Assembly: GCA_914767715.1 (NCBI GenBank) | Contig: OU612074.1 | Span: forward strand, 21,564,062 to 21,624,061 | Direction of reading: 5' to 3' | From: Membranipora membranacea | Lineage: Eukaryota; Bryozoa; Gymnolaemata; Cheilostomatida; Membraniporidae | DNA: 60,000 nucleotides | Part shown: positions 23,699 to 36,139 of the stretch, piece after piece | How positions within the stretch are numbered: the first letter of the stretch is position 1 | How the letters are laid out: each line of letters begins with the position of its first letter | Translations under genes and position numbers: made by a program | The notes under the pieces: generated by a model | The model's database searches: none | What the model saw: the letters and a program-made list of their open reading frames with translations, nothing else | Told to the model about the DNA's origin: nothing

Positions 23699-24112
23699 TG
23701 TATGGTTTTGAACTAATATTTTATGAAGCAGAAAGTCACAAAAAATGAAAGATACATATTATTTTGCCAAGGGTATTAGATAAGATACTATGACCCTTGA
23801 TTTTGCCTTAAAAATTGAGTTCATTCAACCAAGAATTAGCTGCTTTCCTTCTTGTCTTGTTTGTGTATTTTAATATCATGTCATATCTCTTCGGCTCGTT
23901 CATTATTCAAAGCTTACTGACTCACACCACCATGGAGAATGGAAAGGCGAGGAGCTTGTGCTTGCATTCCCCCCTCCCCATGCACAGCAGACGCACACTC
24001 ACAACTTGAGAGTCTCTTCTCTAACACCTTGGACTTGAAAAGTCCAAGGAGTTAGAGACTGTCCCTGACAGTCATCTAAGGGCCCCTGGGACTTTTTTGC
24101 TAATGGTGGTGG
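23699..24112. other. Spacer with a short perfect hairpin
   Basis: No gene is seen. At about 24031-24051 CTTGGACTT and AAGTCCAAG form a perfect 9-bp stem with a 3-nt loop, within a larger imperfect inverted repeat (TCTAACAC...GAGTTAGA). Confidence 0.4.
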
Positions 24113-24116
24113 GTCA

Positions 24117-24365
24117 CATTACAAAATAAAGTACAGTTGGGAAATACCCTTTACCAGTGGTTCCTACATATCGTAGCATGCAATCACATGAATCCAACAT
24201 ACATTCAGACAAGCACACTTTGCCTGCCATTGTACTCCTTTGTTCACCAAACAAAAGGCCTATTGATACACAACTCTCATAGGTGCATTGGGGCGTGTCT
24301 CCCTGACATCGGCCCCCAGGGCCTATCCAACATACTACAGCATAGGTGTACTTTATTTTGTAATG
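24117..24365. mobile_element. Small inverted-repeat element (MITE-like)
   Basis: CATTACAAAATAAAGTACA at the left is matched in reverse complement at the right (about 24347-24365). This gives terminal inverted repeats of about 19 bp around 210 bp of non-coding sequence. No target duplication can be assigned confidently. Confidence 0.55.
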
Positions 24366-24512
24366 CATACTTGACAGTCACAATCCCAAAAAGTAAAGGC
24401 ATGTAAGTCCCAGTGGCACACCCCATGCTTCCATCCATAGCATTCATTAACATTATTTTTCGATAGCCCTCAATGTGGCATTGATTAAAATACAATTTTC
24501 TTTGATCAGTCT

Positions 24513-25022
24513 ATGTTACTGGCAGACACTATTAGGACTAACCAACCAAGTCCAGCATCATCAGCATCATTATTGTATGGTAGCCTGACGCAAACAGAAT
24601 CAACGAAGCTCGGAGCTATGCTACGTAAAGTCGCACGCATTGTTTACAATTGTCCACGGTCAGACCACACAACTAGCACCTCACAGCTGATAGACCAACT
24701 CGAATGGAATAACCTAAGTACCAGGAGAGAACGGCGAAGAATTGGACTCTTCCGAGCTATCCACTTTGGTTAAGTAGAGACCGACATGAGAGATTACATC
24801 AACCTTCATCCACATCCTGGCAGTACTAGAAGGCACAACCAACAGTACCTAAGACCTCACAGTAGCACTGACCTCCACAAAAAGAGCTTCTTTGTCTCCA
24901 CTGCTAAATTGTGGAATAATTTTTGTTATGACTCTTTGATATCTTGTAGATCCTCCTGTTATGTTCCAGCGAATGGTGAAAATCTGGTTATATATTTTAT
25001 GACACGGACTGATTACCGATAG
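24513..25022 (+). pseudogene. Degenerate C-terminal end of a non-LTR retrotransposon reverse transcriptase
   Basis: One frame runs through this interval with an in-frame TAA at 24771-24773. Upstream of the stop is the LGAMLRKVARIVYNCPRSDH region followed by LIDQLEWNNLSTRRERRRIGLF. Downstream comes a Tyr-Leu-Arg-Pro stretch and KSFFVSTAKLWNNF. This order (paired basic helices, L-W-x-L-x-x-R-R, then S-F-F-x-x-T-x-x-x-W-N) is the typical tail of CR1/L2/Jockey-type reverse transcriptases. The catalytic core (YxDD) and endonuclease are absent, consistent with 5' truncation. It is dead as a coding unit. Confidence 0.65.
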
Positions 25023-25544
25023 ATGACCCTGAAACATCGCTGGAACCTTCACCAGAAGAAGCGATCACTCTCCAAATACGTAAGTCCAGTTACTCGAACC
25101 AATTGGCCTTACTAAAAGAGCTGTTGTTGTACCGCGTTGTTATGACTTCCATTGCAAATTGGTCTTTTCATTAGCATAATAAGCACAAGCCATCTATGGT
25201 TTGTTTGTGGACTCCACTGCTGAAGCACCGGATAACTGGACTCACACAAACTATAGAAAGCCTGTCTGCTGGTATGAGCTATTTGTTTCAAGTCAAACCA
25301 CTACTATGGCTTGACTTATACATGTAGTTTTCACCATTGTGGTCTTTTGATCCAGTGAAAATATACCAAATTTGTTCACTCAGAAGATATAAAGTTCCAT
25401 CAGGTGTTGGGAAATTTTTAAGCGGGGCAAGTCTGGCGGGCATTGATCGCTCAGCAAGGAAGGAGTGATCAGATAACATTATACATTGAAACAAAGTATC
25501 ATAGTCCGATAAATATATCTTCCTGCAGAAGTTTAATGAGAAGT

Positions 25545-28500
25545 ATGTCGGAGTATCAGGTATCTATAGACCCCAATGTACTGGCCACAGTGAACGATGA
25601 GTTAGCGAGGCAAGAGGAGCATCAGAGAGCAGAGCTACAGAAGAGGGAAGAACAACAGAGAAGACAGTATGCATTCCTTACAGAGCTACAGGAAATGACA
25701 AGGGAGTTACCAAGGTCAGGGTCAATTAGCTACTTGATTCAGCTTCTAGTGGTCTGGCAAAGAAAAAAACATTCGTTCATAGACATATGTCATCAAATTA
25801 GCAAGAAGCCCCTTTGTTTGAACTCTCGTGATTTTAATTGCGCTGCATTCTGTCATAGTGGGATTCTTGGCTCTTTACAGTTACAATGACTGAATCCGGA
25901 ATTATAGAATATCATTTGATTTTCTACCAAATTTGGTTCAGGATAATAATCTGAAGAAACCTGAGTAAGTTTCGGGTGGAATTTTTTGTCTATTTAGGTA
26001 CATTATTGAAAAAGTATCATTGAGAATGAACAAGTCTTTTGCTTAAACCACTGCTGCCACAAAGCCAAATGTGTGCTTATAGAATGCTGTATAGCTCAAA
26101 ACTAATATAATGAGGCTGTGATCTCAGCATTGTCACCTAATGAAAAAATAATTTGCACAAACTGATCGTCAAAATTAGGGTATGAAATTAATTATCCACC
26201 GCAACAGGTGCCGTATTTACCGCCTTACTAGTGCAAATTGTACACATCATAAGCTGGTGCGTAGATTTCATGCCCTGATTTTGAAGATCAGTTTGTGCAA
26301 ATTATTTCCCGTTAGGTGACAATTATGAGATTTAAGTCTCAATTAATTATCTTGGAGCTATGCAGAATTCAATGAGTACAAATTTGTATGAGTGGCAGCA
26401 GTTGTTTAAGGTTAACATCTGTCTCCGTCATTTGTAGTCGTTACCAGCAGAAGATGTCTCCTGATCTCCTGGTAGGCTTAGCTAAATCACTACTAGATGG
26501 TACGGTGTTCCAAATAATCTCAGGTATCTCAGAACTACAGAGAATGGAGGAAGAGAACCTGTTCAATACGCGCAAGAAACTAGTCGCTGATTTCGCAGGT
26601 TGGGCTCATTAACTTTAAATGTCCTTGTATAATCTAGGACACAACAATTAGATACCAGCAAAAGTTTTTAACTTTAGCAACATAGCTAATAACTTGTGAG
26701 TGAAATTGATTATTCTTGCATTAAAACCTTTGGGAAATATCTACAAATTCGTGATTTTTTGGTGGATTTTTTGACATTGAATTACCCTCAGACATAACCA
26801 TAAGATTTCCATCAGTGGGGCATCATAGTTAAACTAATGCTGCTAGTTGGGGAAATCTCAGAATTGTCACAAAAATGGGCTAATCTTTCACAAAAACTGA
26901 TTGTCGAAATCAATTTTCATTAATTTGATTCTTAAAAGGTCACAATTTTAACGACCTTTTTGATTTCAGACCCTTTTACAATCAGTTTTTGCGAACTATT
27001 TGCCAATCACATAATATTTATGAGATATAAGTCTCGTTCAGTCACCTTTGAGTTAAACAGATTTCAATGAGCACACAGTAGATTGAATTTCCTGCCATAT
27101 CTAATCACTGCAGCCCTTAGTTTATTGTTTGAGGATAATACTCCCTGTGTATCCAGTGATGACTTCATTCATCACTGTCAAACAATTTTGTTACTGTTAC
27201 AAATCAACAATGACATTAATTAAATAGACCAGGGAAGGAGTCTGAATAGACTTTGGTCTTGGTGTTTGCATCGGAGTTGTTCTTTCCTCGACATTAATGA
27301 GACAACTCCGAATGATTAGTTGCAGCTGATTATCAAGACCTAGTGGTTATAATGACCACCCAGGACACACCGAATAACCCTCTCCTGCCTGACTTCAATC
27401 TGCTAAATTTGACATTTTTTTCAGTACAGAGGTTGTTACAATCTATTTTTAGTTTGATTGCTATTTTTCACATTGACATGTAGACATATATATATTTTTC
27501 AATGACCGTAAAAGAAACATTTCAATGTTGAAACTAGCCATTATTCTGATTCACCAGATGAGAAGCAGACACTGTTGGCTGGACACAAGGAGCGTATATA
27601 TAAATGTGCAGCTGCCCCTCACAATCGACCAATGGCTGAGAAGCAGAATAAGGAGGAGTACGACGCCTTCGAGAAAAGAAGACGAGAGGAGATAATAAAC
27701 TGTGATAAGAGAGTCATAGGTCGACTCGACGGCAAGGTAAGTTACATCGTTAGTACAGTAACTGATGTTGTACTAGTAGCCAGTCTCCTCCACTTTTTAG
27801 TCGCATTAGATTTAATAATCTCAAGAGATCCTCCCGTGCTAATAATGTATGCACTAAATACCGTCCAGAAATATCCCGGACCCAAAAACGCTCAAAAAAC
27901 TTTTTTTCAGTTTTATATGAGATTTTATAACAATGGCAACATTTATATTGAGTAAAATGAGCACGACATTTCAATGTTGTCGAACTTTGGTTTAATGTAG
28001 AAATGAACATAAACCTTTACCAATACCAATACTGAAGGTTGTTTTGTACTGGAAGTTTGTATGTACATTGAGGCTACACAAAACTTATATTGTAGATGTC
28101 AGGTTTCAAAAATACTGAACGTAATGTTATATCGTTAGTACTTACTACTGATTTTGTACTGAAGGTTGTTTGGTAACCTGATTGTCATTGAGCCAACACA
28201 AAACATATCTTGGTATAGGTGTCTGGTTTTGAAAAAACCGTCTGTGCTTGGTGATAATTTTCCCTATGTTGATTTGAGTGAAATAACATTCAAAGTTTTA
28301 AGGATTATATTTTACAGTGTCTATTTTTACCTGCTTGGAAGTCCATTTGTATTTAAGCTTTTTAGCTTTCCCTTAAAAGATTTTTAAGTTTGAATTACTT
28401 TTAAAATTATGGTGAATTCTTAAAACTGTGAGCCATGTTCTTAACTTTATTTCTGCACTCTTATCTTTGTTTTATTAATTAAGTTAAAAGATCTTATAAA

Positions 28501-28669
28501 GATCACTTTTTATATCTTGTCGTTCTCATCATTTCAGATACACGATCAACAGAACACTCTGATGAAGGCTGGCGTAGCTGGGTTCTACACTACTGATAAT
28601 CCTGAGGAAATAAGGCTACAAATGTATATACTGGACTTTATAGCTAGGCTAAGTAGTTCAGGTATTTGA
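25545..28669 (+). CDS. DGCR6: DGCR6 / gonadal (gdl) family protein
   Basis: Four exons, 25545-25714, 26438-26598, 27558-27736 and 28538-28669, sum to 642 nt (213 aa plus TGA), all in phase with GT-AG borders. The length fits the family (vertebrate DGCR6 about 220 aa). Diagnostic blocks are RELPSRYQQKMS, LLDGTVFQIISGISELQ and, at the C-terminus, NTLMKAGVAGFYTTDNPEEI followed by LQMYILDFIARL. The middle is coiled-coil rich in Glu, Lys and Arg (residues about 90-170). DGCR6 proteins are poorly understood adaptor-like proteins linked to development and receptor trafficking; the biochemical role here is not known. The ATG at 25545 has A at -3 and is preferred over an in-frame ATG at 25536. A non-coding first exon may join at the AG just upstream. 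Confidence 0.88.
26070..26377. mobile_element. Foldback MITE, family D, copy 1
   Basis: The arms mirror each other around about 26220: GTCACCTAA with AATTTGCACAAACTGATC on the left, and the reverse complement on the right through TTAGGTGAC. The outer arms (TAGAATGCTGTATAGCTC against GAGCTATGCAGAATTCA) extend the pairing. It lies in intron 1 of the DGCR6-like gene and is non-coding. Confidence 0.6.
26821..27075. mobile_element. Foldback MITE, family D, diverged copy 2
   Basis: In intron 2 of the DGCR6-like gene. It shares with 26070-26377 the central inverted motif (CAAAAACTGATTGTC against ACAATCAGTTTTTG) and the right-hand phrase TTATGAGATATAAGTCTC. It is more diverged, and its borders are approximate. 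Confidence 0.45.
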
Positions 28670-31600
28670 GCCGTAGTTGACTGTGGATCCTACATCCCAG
28701 CCGATCGGGCAGAAGAACGATGGCACTCAAAATAGAGAGAGAGAAATTACTTTGTAAAATATCACTGGTGCTAGAAGCATACTGCGTAAACACAAGGTCT
28801 AAAAGGTGAAGCTGTGATGTACAGTATCTGGCAAGCAAAATGAAACGAATATTAACACGGCTTAAGCAAAGACTAGAACTGAAAACTGATATCGTAGACA
28901 TGAAATATTTTATAAAAAACTTTAAGTTTGCTTGTTCCTCCTGGAAAGACAAACAGCTCCACCTCAGAAGACACAGGCCTGCTGGAAGAATAACAGAATG
29001 TTGGCAGCTCTTGTGTCATTTTATAGACTCGAATGTTGCAATTGGCTATTTTAGTACATTTCTGTCAGCTTTGTTACAAGTTTTATCATATTCTGACATT
29101 GCCCCTGGTGCTGTATTCTGTTCTGCATTGTGTTGGTATTTTTGCAGGATATCAATATCTTGCTTCAAAGAATATACTCATAAATTTGATAGTCTGACAC
29201 TAGTGCCAGAGGGAAGTAAGCGTCAGTTACCTATCTTTGATAATTTTTCGTGTTACTAGGTGTGTTGAGGTGTTTGTCCGTCTTTTTATATTTTTCTTCA
29301 ATTACATTATGTATTATGTACTTTATACATTATAATGTCAAACAAAATATGTCAAAAATTAATGTAAAATGATCACAGAGTTGGAACTAGTTTGTATGAA
29401 ATAAGACCGGAGGAGATAAATACATATTTGAGCTTGATGTAAGTGCATATAAACATGGTTACTATATGTTGTACTTGTTCACAAGTTAATGATATCTTTT
29501 TTCGCGAGGAATAGAATTTACTGTACTAAACTCTCTTACACTTGGAATTTCCAGTAACCATCTCTAACTTATCCCACCAACTATGTAAAAGAGGAGATTT
29601 AACCCTGCAAGTCCAATGGCCGTGCAAGTCCAGGACTTCACCAACTACAGAAGGCCTGTGTTAAACGACCGTCGCTAGTTTTGGCCACTATTAGTAGGAT
29701 CACAGATTGTCTGCAGCTCTAGTATTATTTTATTGACTTAAATGTTGCATTTAGCTAATTATTGTACATTTCTCTCTGCTGTGTTACAAGTTATCGCATT
29801 TTCTAAAATCACCAATGGAGCTACATTCTGTTCTGCAACAGGCCGTCCTTGTTGAGACATAGAATCGAGGCATAATCCAGCATTCCACAACTCAATCAAG
29901 ATCAACTTTAACCCTATCGTTGGGCCGTCTAGGAAGGATTGATCTTTTAATTTTAACAGGTAATGTTATTTAGTTTTGACTATCTACTTGTAAACTGAAT
30001 CGGTTGCATCATTTAGGCTATTTTCTTTTTGCTCAAGGCAGGATTCCCAGTTGGGTGGAATATAGCAATTCAATTTTGTAATGGGTTATTATGGTTGTTT
30101 CTTGACATCAGTCTGATCTTGGCGCTCATTTGCTGGCATGTGTACAATTATTGGTTTACAAACAAATGTTCGGGCTATCCGTTTTTTGTGCGAATCGCTC
30201 ATAACTTCTCATACCCTTTCAATATTTTAACACATACCTGTCACATCGACAGATGAATTATCATCATTTCGTATTTACCAATCATTCGATATAGCAATCA
30301 TGACCTTGAATATTAAGCATCACTATATTTCAAAGCTCACGGTTTTCATTATATCAGTCTATCAATAATCACCCAGCAAATCTTTGAATAATTATGATGT
30401 TTTTTATAATTCTGGCTCGGCTCTGCCATATACAGTCTGCAACTCAATATTTTATGCTCTGCCACTGGGTGTGATAAGCTATGATACGGCCTTCTGATGG
30501 AAATTGAACCACTTGCAATATCAATCGGCAACCATCGCTAGTTTCGGCCACCTCTGGTAGGATGACGAGGGTTCACAGCTCTTGTATCGTTATATTGACT
30601 TAATACTACGGCATTGAATAAGAGTGATGACAATGGATGACGTTCAAAATTAACTAAGCAATGTCAAGATTAAAATTATTTTCCTATGTAGTTGAGAATT
30701 TCTGCATTTCTTAATTTCTCCATTGTTGTTCAAAGTCCCAAAAAAAAGCTTGCAGGGAAATAGTCAAATCAACAATTTTCGCAAAATGAGAGCAGATAAC
30801 TCCCAATTTACACAGCCCGTTGTTTTGCAAATGAGTTTGAATCCATAGAAGAAATATAAAATAGTGGTGTAATATTGTGAATGACACATCAGTGAGTTGG
30901 GGGAGTCTAGTTGACACACCCATACAGGAAACTTCATTCAGTCACATGGATTTAAGCTTAACATATACCACTTTCCTATCCCCCTATCAATCCTTCATCC
31001 ATTATAGAGCTGCCTTCTGTTCTGTTGTGTGTTAGTATTTTTGCAGGATATCTAAATCCATAATTTTGCAGGATATCGATAGCGTGCTTCAAATAATGCG
31101 TAAGAATGTACCCCAATAAGGTGTATTAAGTAAGTAGGGAATGATCTTTCTTTTTTTCTAATCATGTATCATTTTTTGAGTTGCTAGGTGTGCTAAGGTG
31201 CTCGTTCCTCTTTTTTCATTTTCCTTCAATTACATTATTTATTTTGTACTGTAAACATTGTGAAGTCGAACAAAATATGTCAAAATTTGATGTGACAAAT
31301 TCACTGAGCTAGAACTAGTTGGCTTGAAAGACGACCGGAGGAGATAATTACATATTTCAGCTATATGTAAGCGAATATAAACTTGGTTTGTCACAAATTG
31401 TTGAACATGCTCACAAGCTCTTAAAATTTTGCTTTAAAGAATAAAGATTTTTGTTCGTAACTAAAATCTTCCAGTAAGGATTTGTATCTCATCCCACTAA
31501 CAGTACAACAGGCATCGGTCATGATCGTGACCCTCATTTGTTGTCATGTGGTATATATTATTGGTTTTCAAATAATTTCCCCTTCAATCCCCCTTCAATA

Positions 31601-32530
31601 TTTTAACACCTACACCTACAATGACAATTGAACTATCATCATTTCGATTTGCCTATGATTTAACAATCATGACCTTGAATATTATGCATCACTTCCTTAC
31701 GAAGCTCCGCCATAGTCAATATATCAGCCAATCAATAATTACCCAGCGAATCTATGAATAATCAAGAAATTTATATAATTATTGCTTGTCTCTGTCATTA
31801 CACACTATACAGAAAGTGATTGATATTTGGCTTTCTGCCACAGTGAGCGATAAACTGTAGAATGGCGTTCCGATGTAAATCCTAACACGAAACTAATCGT
31901 CTGAAAGCTTGAAAAGCAAGTATACTAATAGCCATTACCAGCCCACAATTCTACGAGCATGAATACACCTCATATAACTCTTGTTATTTTATACTGTTAT
32001 ATCATAGGTACTTTAACTGATTTTGCACTGTAAGTTTGTTTTCACATTGAGGCCAGACAAAATTTATCTTGGTATATATATATATATATGTATGTACATG
32101 TTTATTGCATCAACCATCATCTGAAGATGTTCTTCCTGATGTGCAAAGAAACGAAAACAAAAAACCAATCAGATGTCAGGTATCTTGCTATATAATACAT
32201 GAAATTTCTTATTCACTATACCTATATACTGCAGAGTTGACTTCACCAAAACAACAATATTTATTCTGAGTAGTTTGAATCAACAAATATTCCTAGAAGT
32301 ACTCTTACGAATCCCCCAAGGTCATCACACACATTGATAGTTTAACATTTGGGCGTACATTAAACTAAACGTTAAAAGTATTGTTTGGTTTGTTCCCTTT
32401 TCAATTCCAAAATGTTAACTCCCTTATGGGATTATCACACCCTTTTACCCAAAAATAAGCACAACCTAATTTCCTGGAAATACCAGAACTCATGTATGCA
32501 AACTATGACTTGGTATAGCTTGTTTGGGTC
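28670..32530. repeat. Gene-poor region of diverged direct repeats
   Basis: No gene is recognised. Blocks recur in the same order. About 29090-29470 resembles 31010-31400 (TATTTTTGCAGGATATC, AACAAAATATGTCAAAA, GACCGGAGGAGATAA). About 30100-30420 resembles 31510-31800 (AACAATCATGACCTTGAATATT-like phrases, ATCAATAATYACCCAGC). A third, shorter partial copy lies at 29690-29830, and a separate phrase (TTTTGTACTG...AGGCTACACAAAACTTAT) recurs near 28050, 28150 and 32020. This looks like an old tandem duplication of a 1.5-2 kb non-coding unit, or overlapping transposon copies. A (TA)n tract lies at 32071-32088. Confidence 0.55.
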
Positions 32531-32534
32531 TTTA

Positions 32535-32762
32535 CAGGCTCGTAGTTGTTGGGGAGGCAGGGAGGCACTGCCTCCCCTAGATTGCTCAATAGAGTGGCCT
32601 AAAAAAGGTATACTTGAATATTTCATGTCAGAATCAGCTCATTTGGGACTTCCATTTGCTATTCATTCACATTAAAACTCTTTGTAGGCTGGGTATTTGT
32701 CCTGGACCCCACAGGAGGAGCCTTCAATACTCAACCTTGTGTTATTTCACACCCTCAATGAT
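32535..32762. mobile_element. MITE family C, copy 2
   Basis: Starts with a CAGGCTCGTAGTT-like end and the GGGGAGGCAGGGAGGC palindrome. It then matches the element at 33531-33747 along its body (TGCTCAATARAGTGGCCTAAAA; CTCCACAGGAGGAG-like). The right terminus is not preserved. Confidence 0.5.
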
Positions 32763-33530
32763 CTCTTTAAATTATAAATGTGAATTATACTCTTTTCTGG
32801 TGGTGGCTGTTTGTTATTTTTAAGAATCCTGTGTTGGCAATTCCCTGCTGACTGTTGTCAGAAAAAATTATCAATATTTTTGTTCCTGACTTGATTAGTT
32901 AATAATTAGTACTGTGGTATAATATTAGAAAACATTGAGGACATAAGTCGAGTTCAGGAACACTCAAGTGGGCCCCATTACAAAGCTTGTAAATCTTTTA
33001 TAATAATGTAAAGGAAATTGATTTTTACATTTTTCTATGTTTCACTATCATGTTCATTTCTCCGGAGCCTCGACATGCGAGACTTCGTTTGTTCCTCAGG
33101 ATACTAGGCTAAAAAAAACAAATTAATGATGAGCAGTTTTTTTGTAATTTGTTATAACCCACTCACAGGATGACAGCATCATCTGCTATTGTCTACAAGT
33201 CCATCATGATAATATTGATACTCTTATCATCAACAAAACATCAACAAATGGGGTAATAAATTTTACTTTAAAAAGTGCTTCACTTTTTGACGATCTTTCT
33301 TTAGGAAATTTTTAGGAGTGTGACATCTTCTTGTTAAATGAACATAACATCGCCATCGTTTATCTCACAACTTTCAGATCTGTCAATAATTTATCATTTA
33401 CTCCGAGCATACAATGCCTTGCGTTGTCTTACTCCCAGCATACAATGCATTGCGTTGTCTAAATGAGGCGTATGGATGGTAGTACAAGCTGTAGATATCC
33501 GGTGAATTAATTGAAACTCAATCTGGTATT
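32763..33530. other. Non-coding spacer between family C MITEs
   Basis: No gene or RNA is recognised. A phrase around GCATACAATGC is duplicated in tandem at about 33403-33460 (TACTCCCAGCATACAATGCA-like). Confidence 0.4.
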
Positions 33531-33747
33531 ACGCGTAGTTATAGGGGAGGCAGGAAGCTGCTCAATAAAGTGGCCTAAAAATGCTTGTTAGGGTCTTCCA
33601 TTTGCTATTTATATTATAAAAACGCTTTGGAGGCTGGGATTATCTCCAGACTCCACAGGAGGAGCTTATAATACCTAACCTGGTGTTACATCACACCCTC
33701 AAGGATTTTTGCCTCCCCTAACATTTTTCCTTAACTATACGGCCCTG
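33531..33747. mobile_element. MITE family C, copy 3 (near complete)
   Basis: Left GCGTAGTT and right AACTATACGGCCCTG are imperfect inverted repeats; GGGGAGGC near the left end and GCCTCCCC near the right extend the pairing. The body is shared with 32535-32762. Confidence 0.6.
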
Positions 33748-33809
33748 CTACGACATCATAGAATCTGTTACTGCAACAACAGATCCGAAGCACAAAATGG
33801 GCTAAGATC

Positions 33810-34325
33810 AATAGACAGTTTTCTGAGCACTTATGTATGCCTCAATTTGGAGTTGTCCTCTCTCCAGTTTGGTACTTTTAACCCACGCCGCATAGAAAAA
33901 AACCTGCTGAAAGAGGGTTAACTTGAAAACCGCTTATGTTAGGATAAAAATGATTTTTGATTCAGAGTCTGCACCATTGAAAACCCTGGGAGACAGGGTT
34001 TCCAAGTCATTGGAGGCTTGAATGTTGATAAATCTTAATTTAGTGACGAGACTCATGAAAAATTCTGCCAAATTGTCAGCAAAACAGGCAGAAATTGCTA
34101 TAATTGACTATCCAAATACTAAAATTATTTCCCAAACTATGTCCATGTGAGTTTTCAATGCTGCAGATTCTGAATCAAAAAATAGTTTTTATCCTATTAT
34201 AAGCGGTTATCAAGATACCCTCTTTTCAGCATGTTTTTCCTATGGGGCGTGTGTTAAAAGTACCAAACTGGAGAGAGGAAAACTCCGAATTGAGGCCTTA
34301 ACCAGAGCTCAGAAAACTGTCTATT
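33810..34325. mobile_element. Foldback element, family B
   Basis: A 516-bp unit whose ends are AATAGACAG and CTGTCTATT. The arms of about 190 bp pair along their whole length (AGTTTTCTGAGC; AAAGTACCAAACTGGAGAG; TATAAGCGGTTATC-like; ATTCTGAATCAAAAA on the right). No protein is encoded. Target duplication is unclear. Confidence 0.7.
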
Positions 34326-36139
34326 ATTCCTAATTACAACACAAAAAAACATCCAATCATAAATCCTTGATTTTTGTTGAACAAGAAGTAAATTCCAGAT
34401 CTCATTTCTTGAATGCTCATGTTTTCAGAAAAGAAAACAAAGTTGTGCTCTCCATGCTGTTACTACTTACTGATAGTACACCCACTATAGTCATGGCGGC
34501 GTGTCAGACAAAAGCTAGAAAACATTAGGTCATCCTAATCTTAATTTAAAAATGAATTATTTATATATGAAAGTTAATTCAGTGCAATGGCAGCGCTTTT
34601 AAATATAGATTAAGTACTTAAAAGGTGAAACTCCATAAAAGCATTACATGAAAGCGATGGATTGTGGATTGAATTTCAAATTTAAATAAACAATACTCCT
34701 AGTTTTCGTTTTACTTAGTAATACAGGTTACTATCATATACTTCTTTCGTTTGAGTCTGCAACAGAAAAACTTATAAACGACAAAACTACCATCAGTACT
34801 TATAACACATGTCAGTAGAATTTGATTCGTCAGCATCTTTTGTCGATCGGGAGCCTTCAGCAGGTATGTTTCCTGTTTACTAAGAAGATACCACAAGTGT
34901 ACTTAAGCCTTATCTCAGAGTAACACAAGTGTACTAGCCTTATCTCAAAGGCCCCGTTTTTTGGGGCCTTTTAGGCTAAAGGTATACTCATAGTATAGGG
35001 AACTCATCTGTGTACTGATGGCTAAAAAACTACTGAATATGCGGTAAAAATTATTGAAAACTTGTAAGACCCTTAAACCAGCCCAGGAAATCATATGATG
35101 CTGTGGTCTCATGCGTCAAGCTATTTGCATGCTGCTAGTCAGCCTGCTGGTATTACGCTAGATATTCCAAAGCCCTTAATTGATTTTACTTTTATTTAAT
35201 ATCTTAATGGATGTCTTATGAAAGGATTTTAGCAGCCTAAGAGCCTGGCTTTACAATGATCTAGTACCGTCAGCAGCACTCATCATATTAGATAAGACAC
35301 CAGTATATGACACATACGGATCATTAATGATCATAGTGACGTACTCAAATTAATCACAATAATTAATACAATATATTAATTTAGTTGATATTCCTACTTT
35401 CATTTCCTGTTAGTTAGTTATTATACCTACCACAGTTCGACAAGCAAAAGAAAGTGGGTTTGTCTGGTCAGAGGTAGTCACTTCTTCAAGTAGACGTAGT
35501 TTGTAGCTTGTCGGTTGTAATTCTTAGCATCTCGATAAAAGATTATTCGGATAATGTATGTACGTGGTTTCTCTATTTTACCTGTTTGGGGCATTTATCT
35601 GGCATGTGTAGTGCTGTCAGAGTTATTTGTTCTGTCACTGCATGAAAAACATCAAAAAAGATGATTTGTAGATTGACAAAATACACAGACACAGGTAAAA
35701 GTATTTATACTAGAGATCACACATTATATTGATGGATAATGATTTTGAGATCTAATGCCAATTCTTGAGAAGTACAATGTATTAAGCTCATGATCAATAT
35801 GTTTCAAGGCAGCCTCAATAATTTTCCTATTTTCGGTGATTTGCAATCAAACACTAATTCATAGTTGACCTGCCAATCTGCTGGGTATTGAACAATGAAA
35901 TTGTTAATCAGCAGGCGTTTGTCACTTCAAATATTTCAAACAAGAGAAACAAAATAAAACAATTGAAACTCAATATCTTACTTTTACCTAACAGGGCAAT
36001 TAATTGGGGCTTGAATATCCTTGACGACTTTTCTTGGTTATAACGCATTATTGTCACAGTGTTTGGTGAAGTTTATTTGCTTTGGTCAGATTTTTGGAGG
36101 ATCTTATTTGCTAAGTTTTGATTGCTCTCAGCTGCAAAC
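34326..36139. promoter_or_regulatory. Upstream region of the ENaC-like gene
   Basis: AT-rich sequence with no recognisable gene, leading to the ENaC ATG at 36140. The promoter and 5' UTR must lie at its right end, but no core element is convincing. A short direct repeat (ACACAAGTGTACT...AGCCTTATCTCA) occurs at about 34890-34950. Confidence 0.3.

Noticed and set aside
27575-27955. 126-codon single-exon protein
   Set aside because: Its first 54 codons are DGCR6-like exon 3; the remainder follows a strong GTAAGT donor and is intron.
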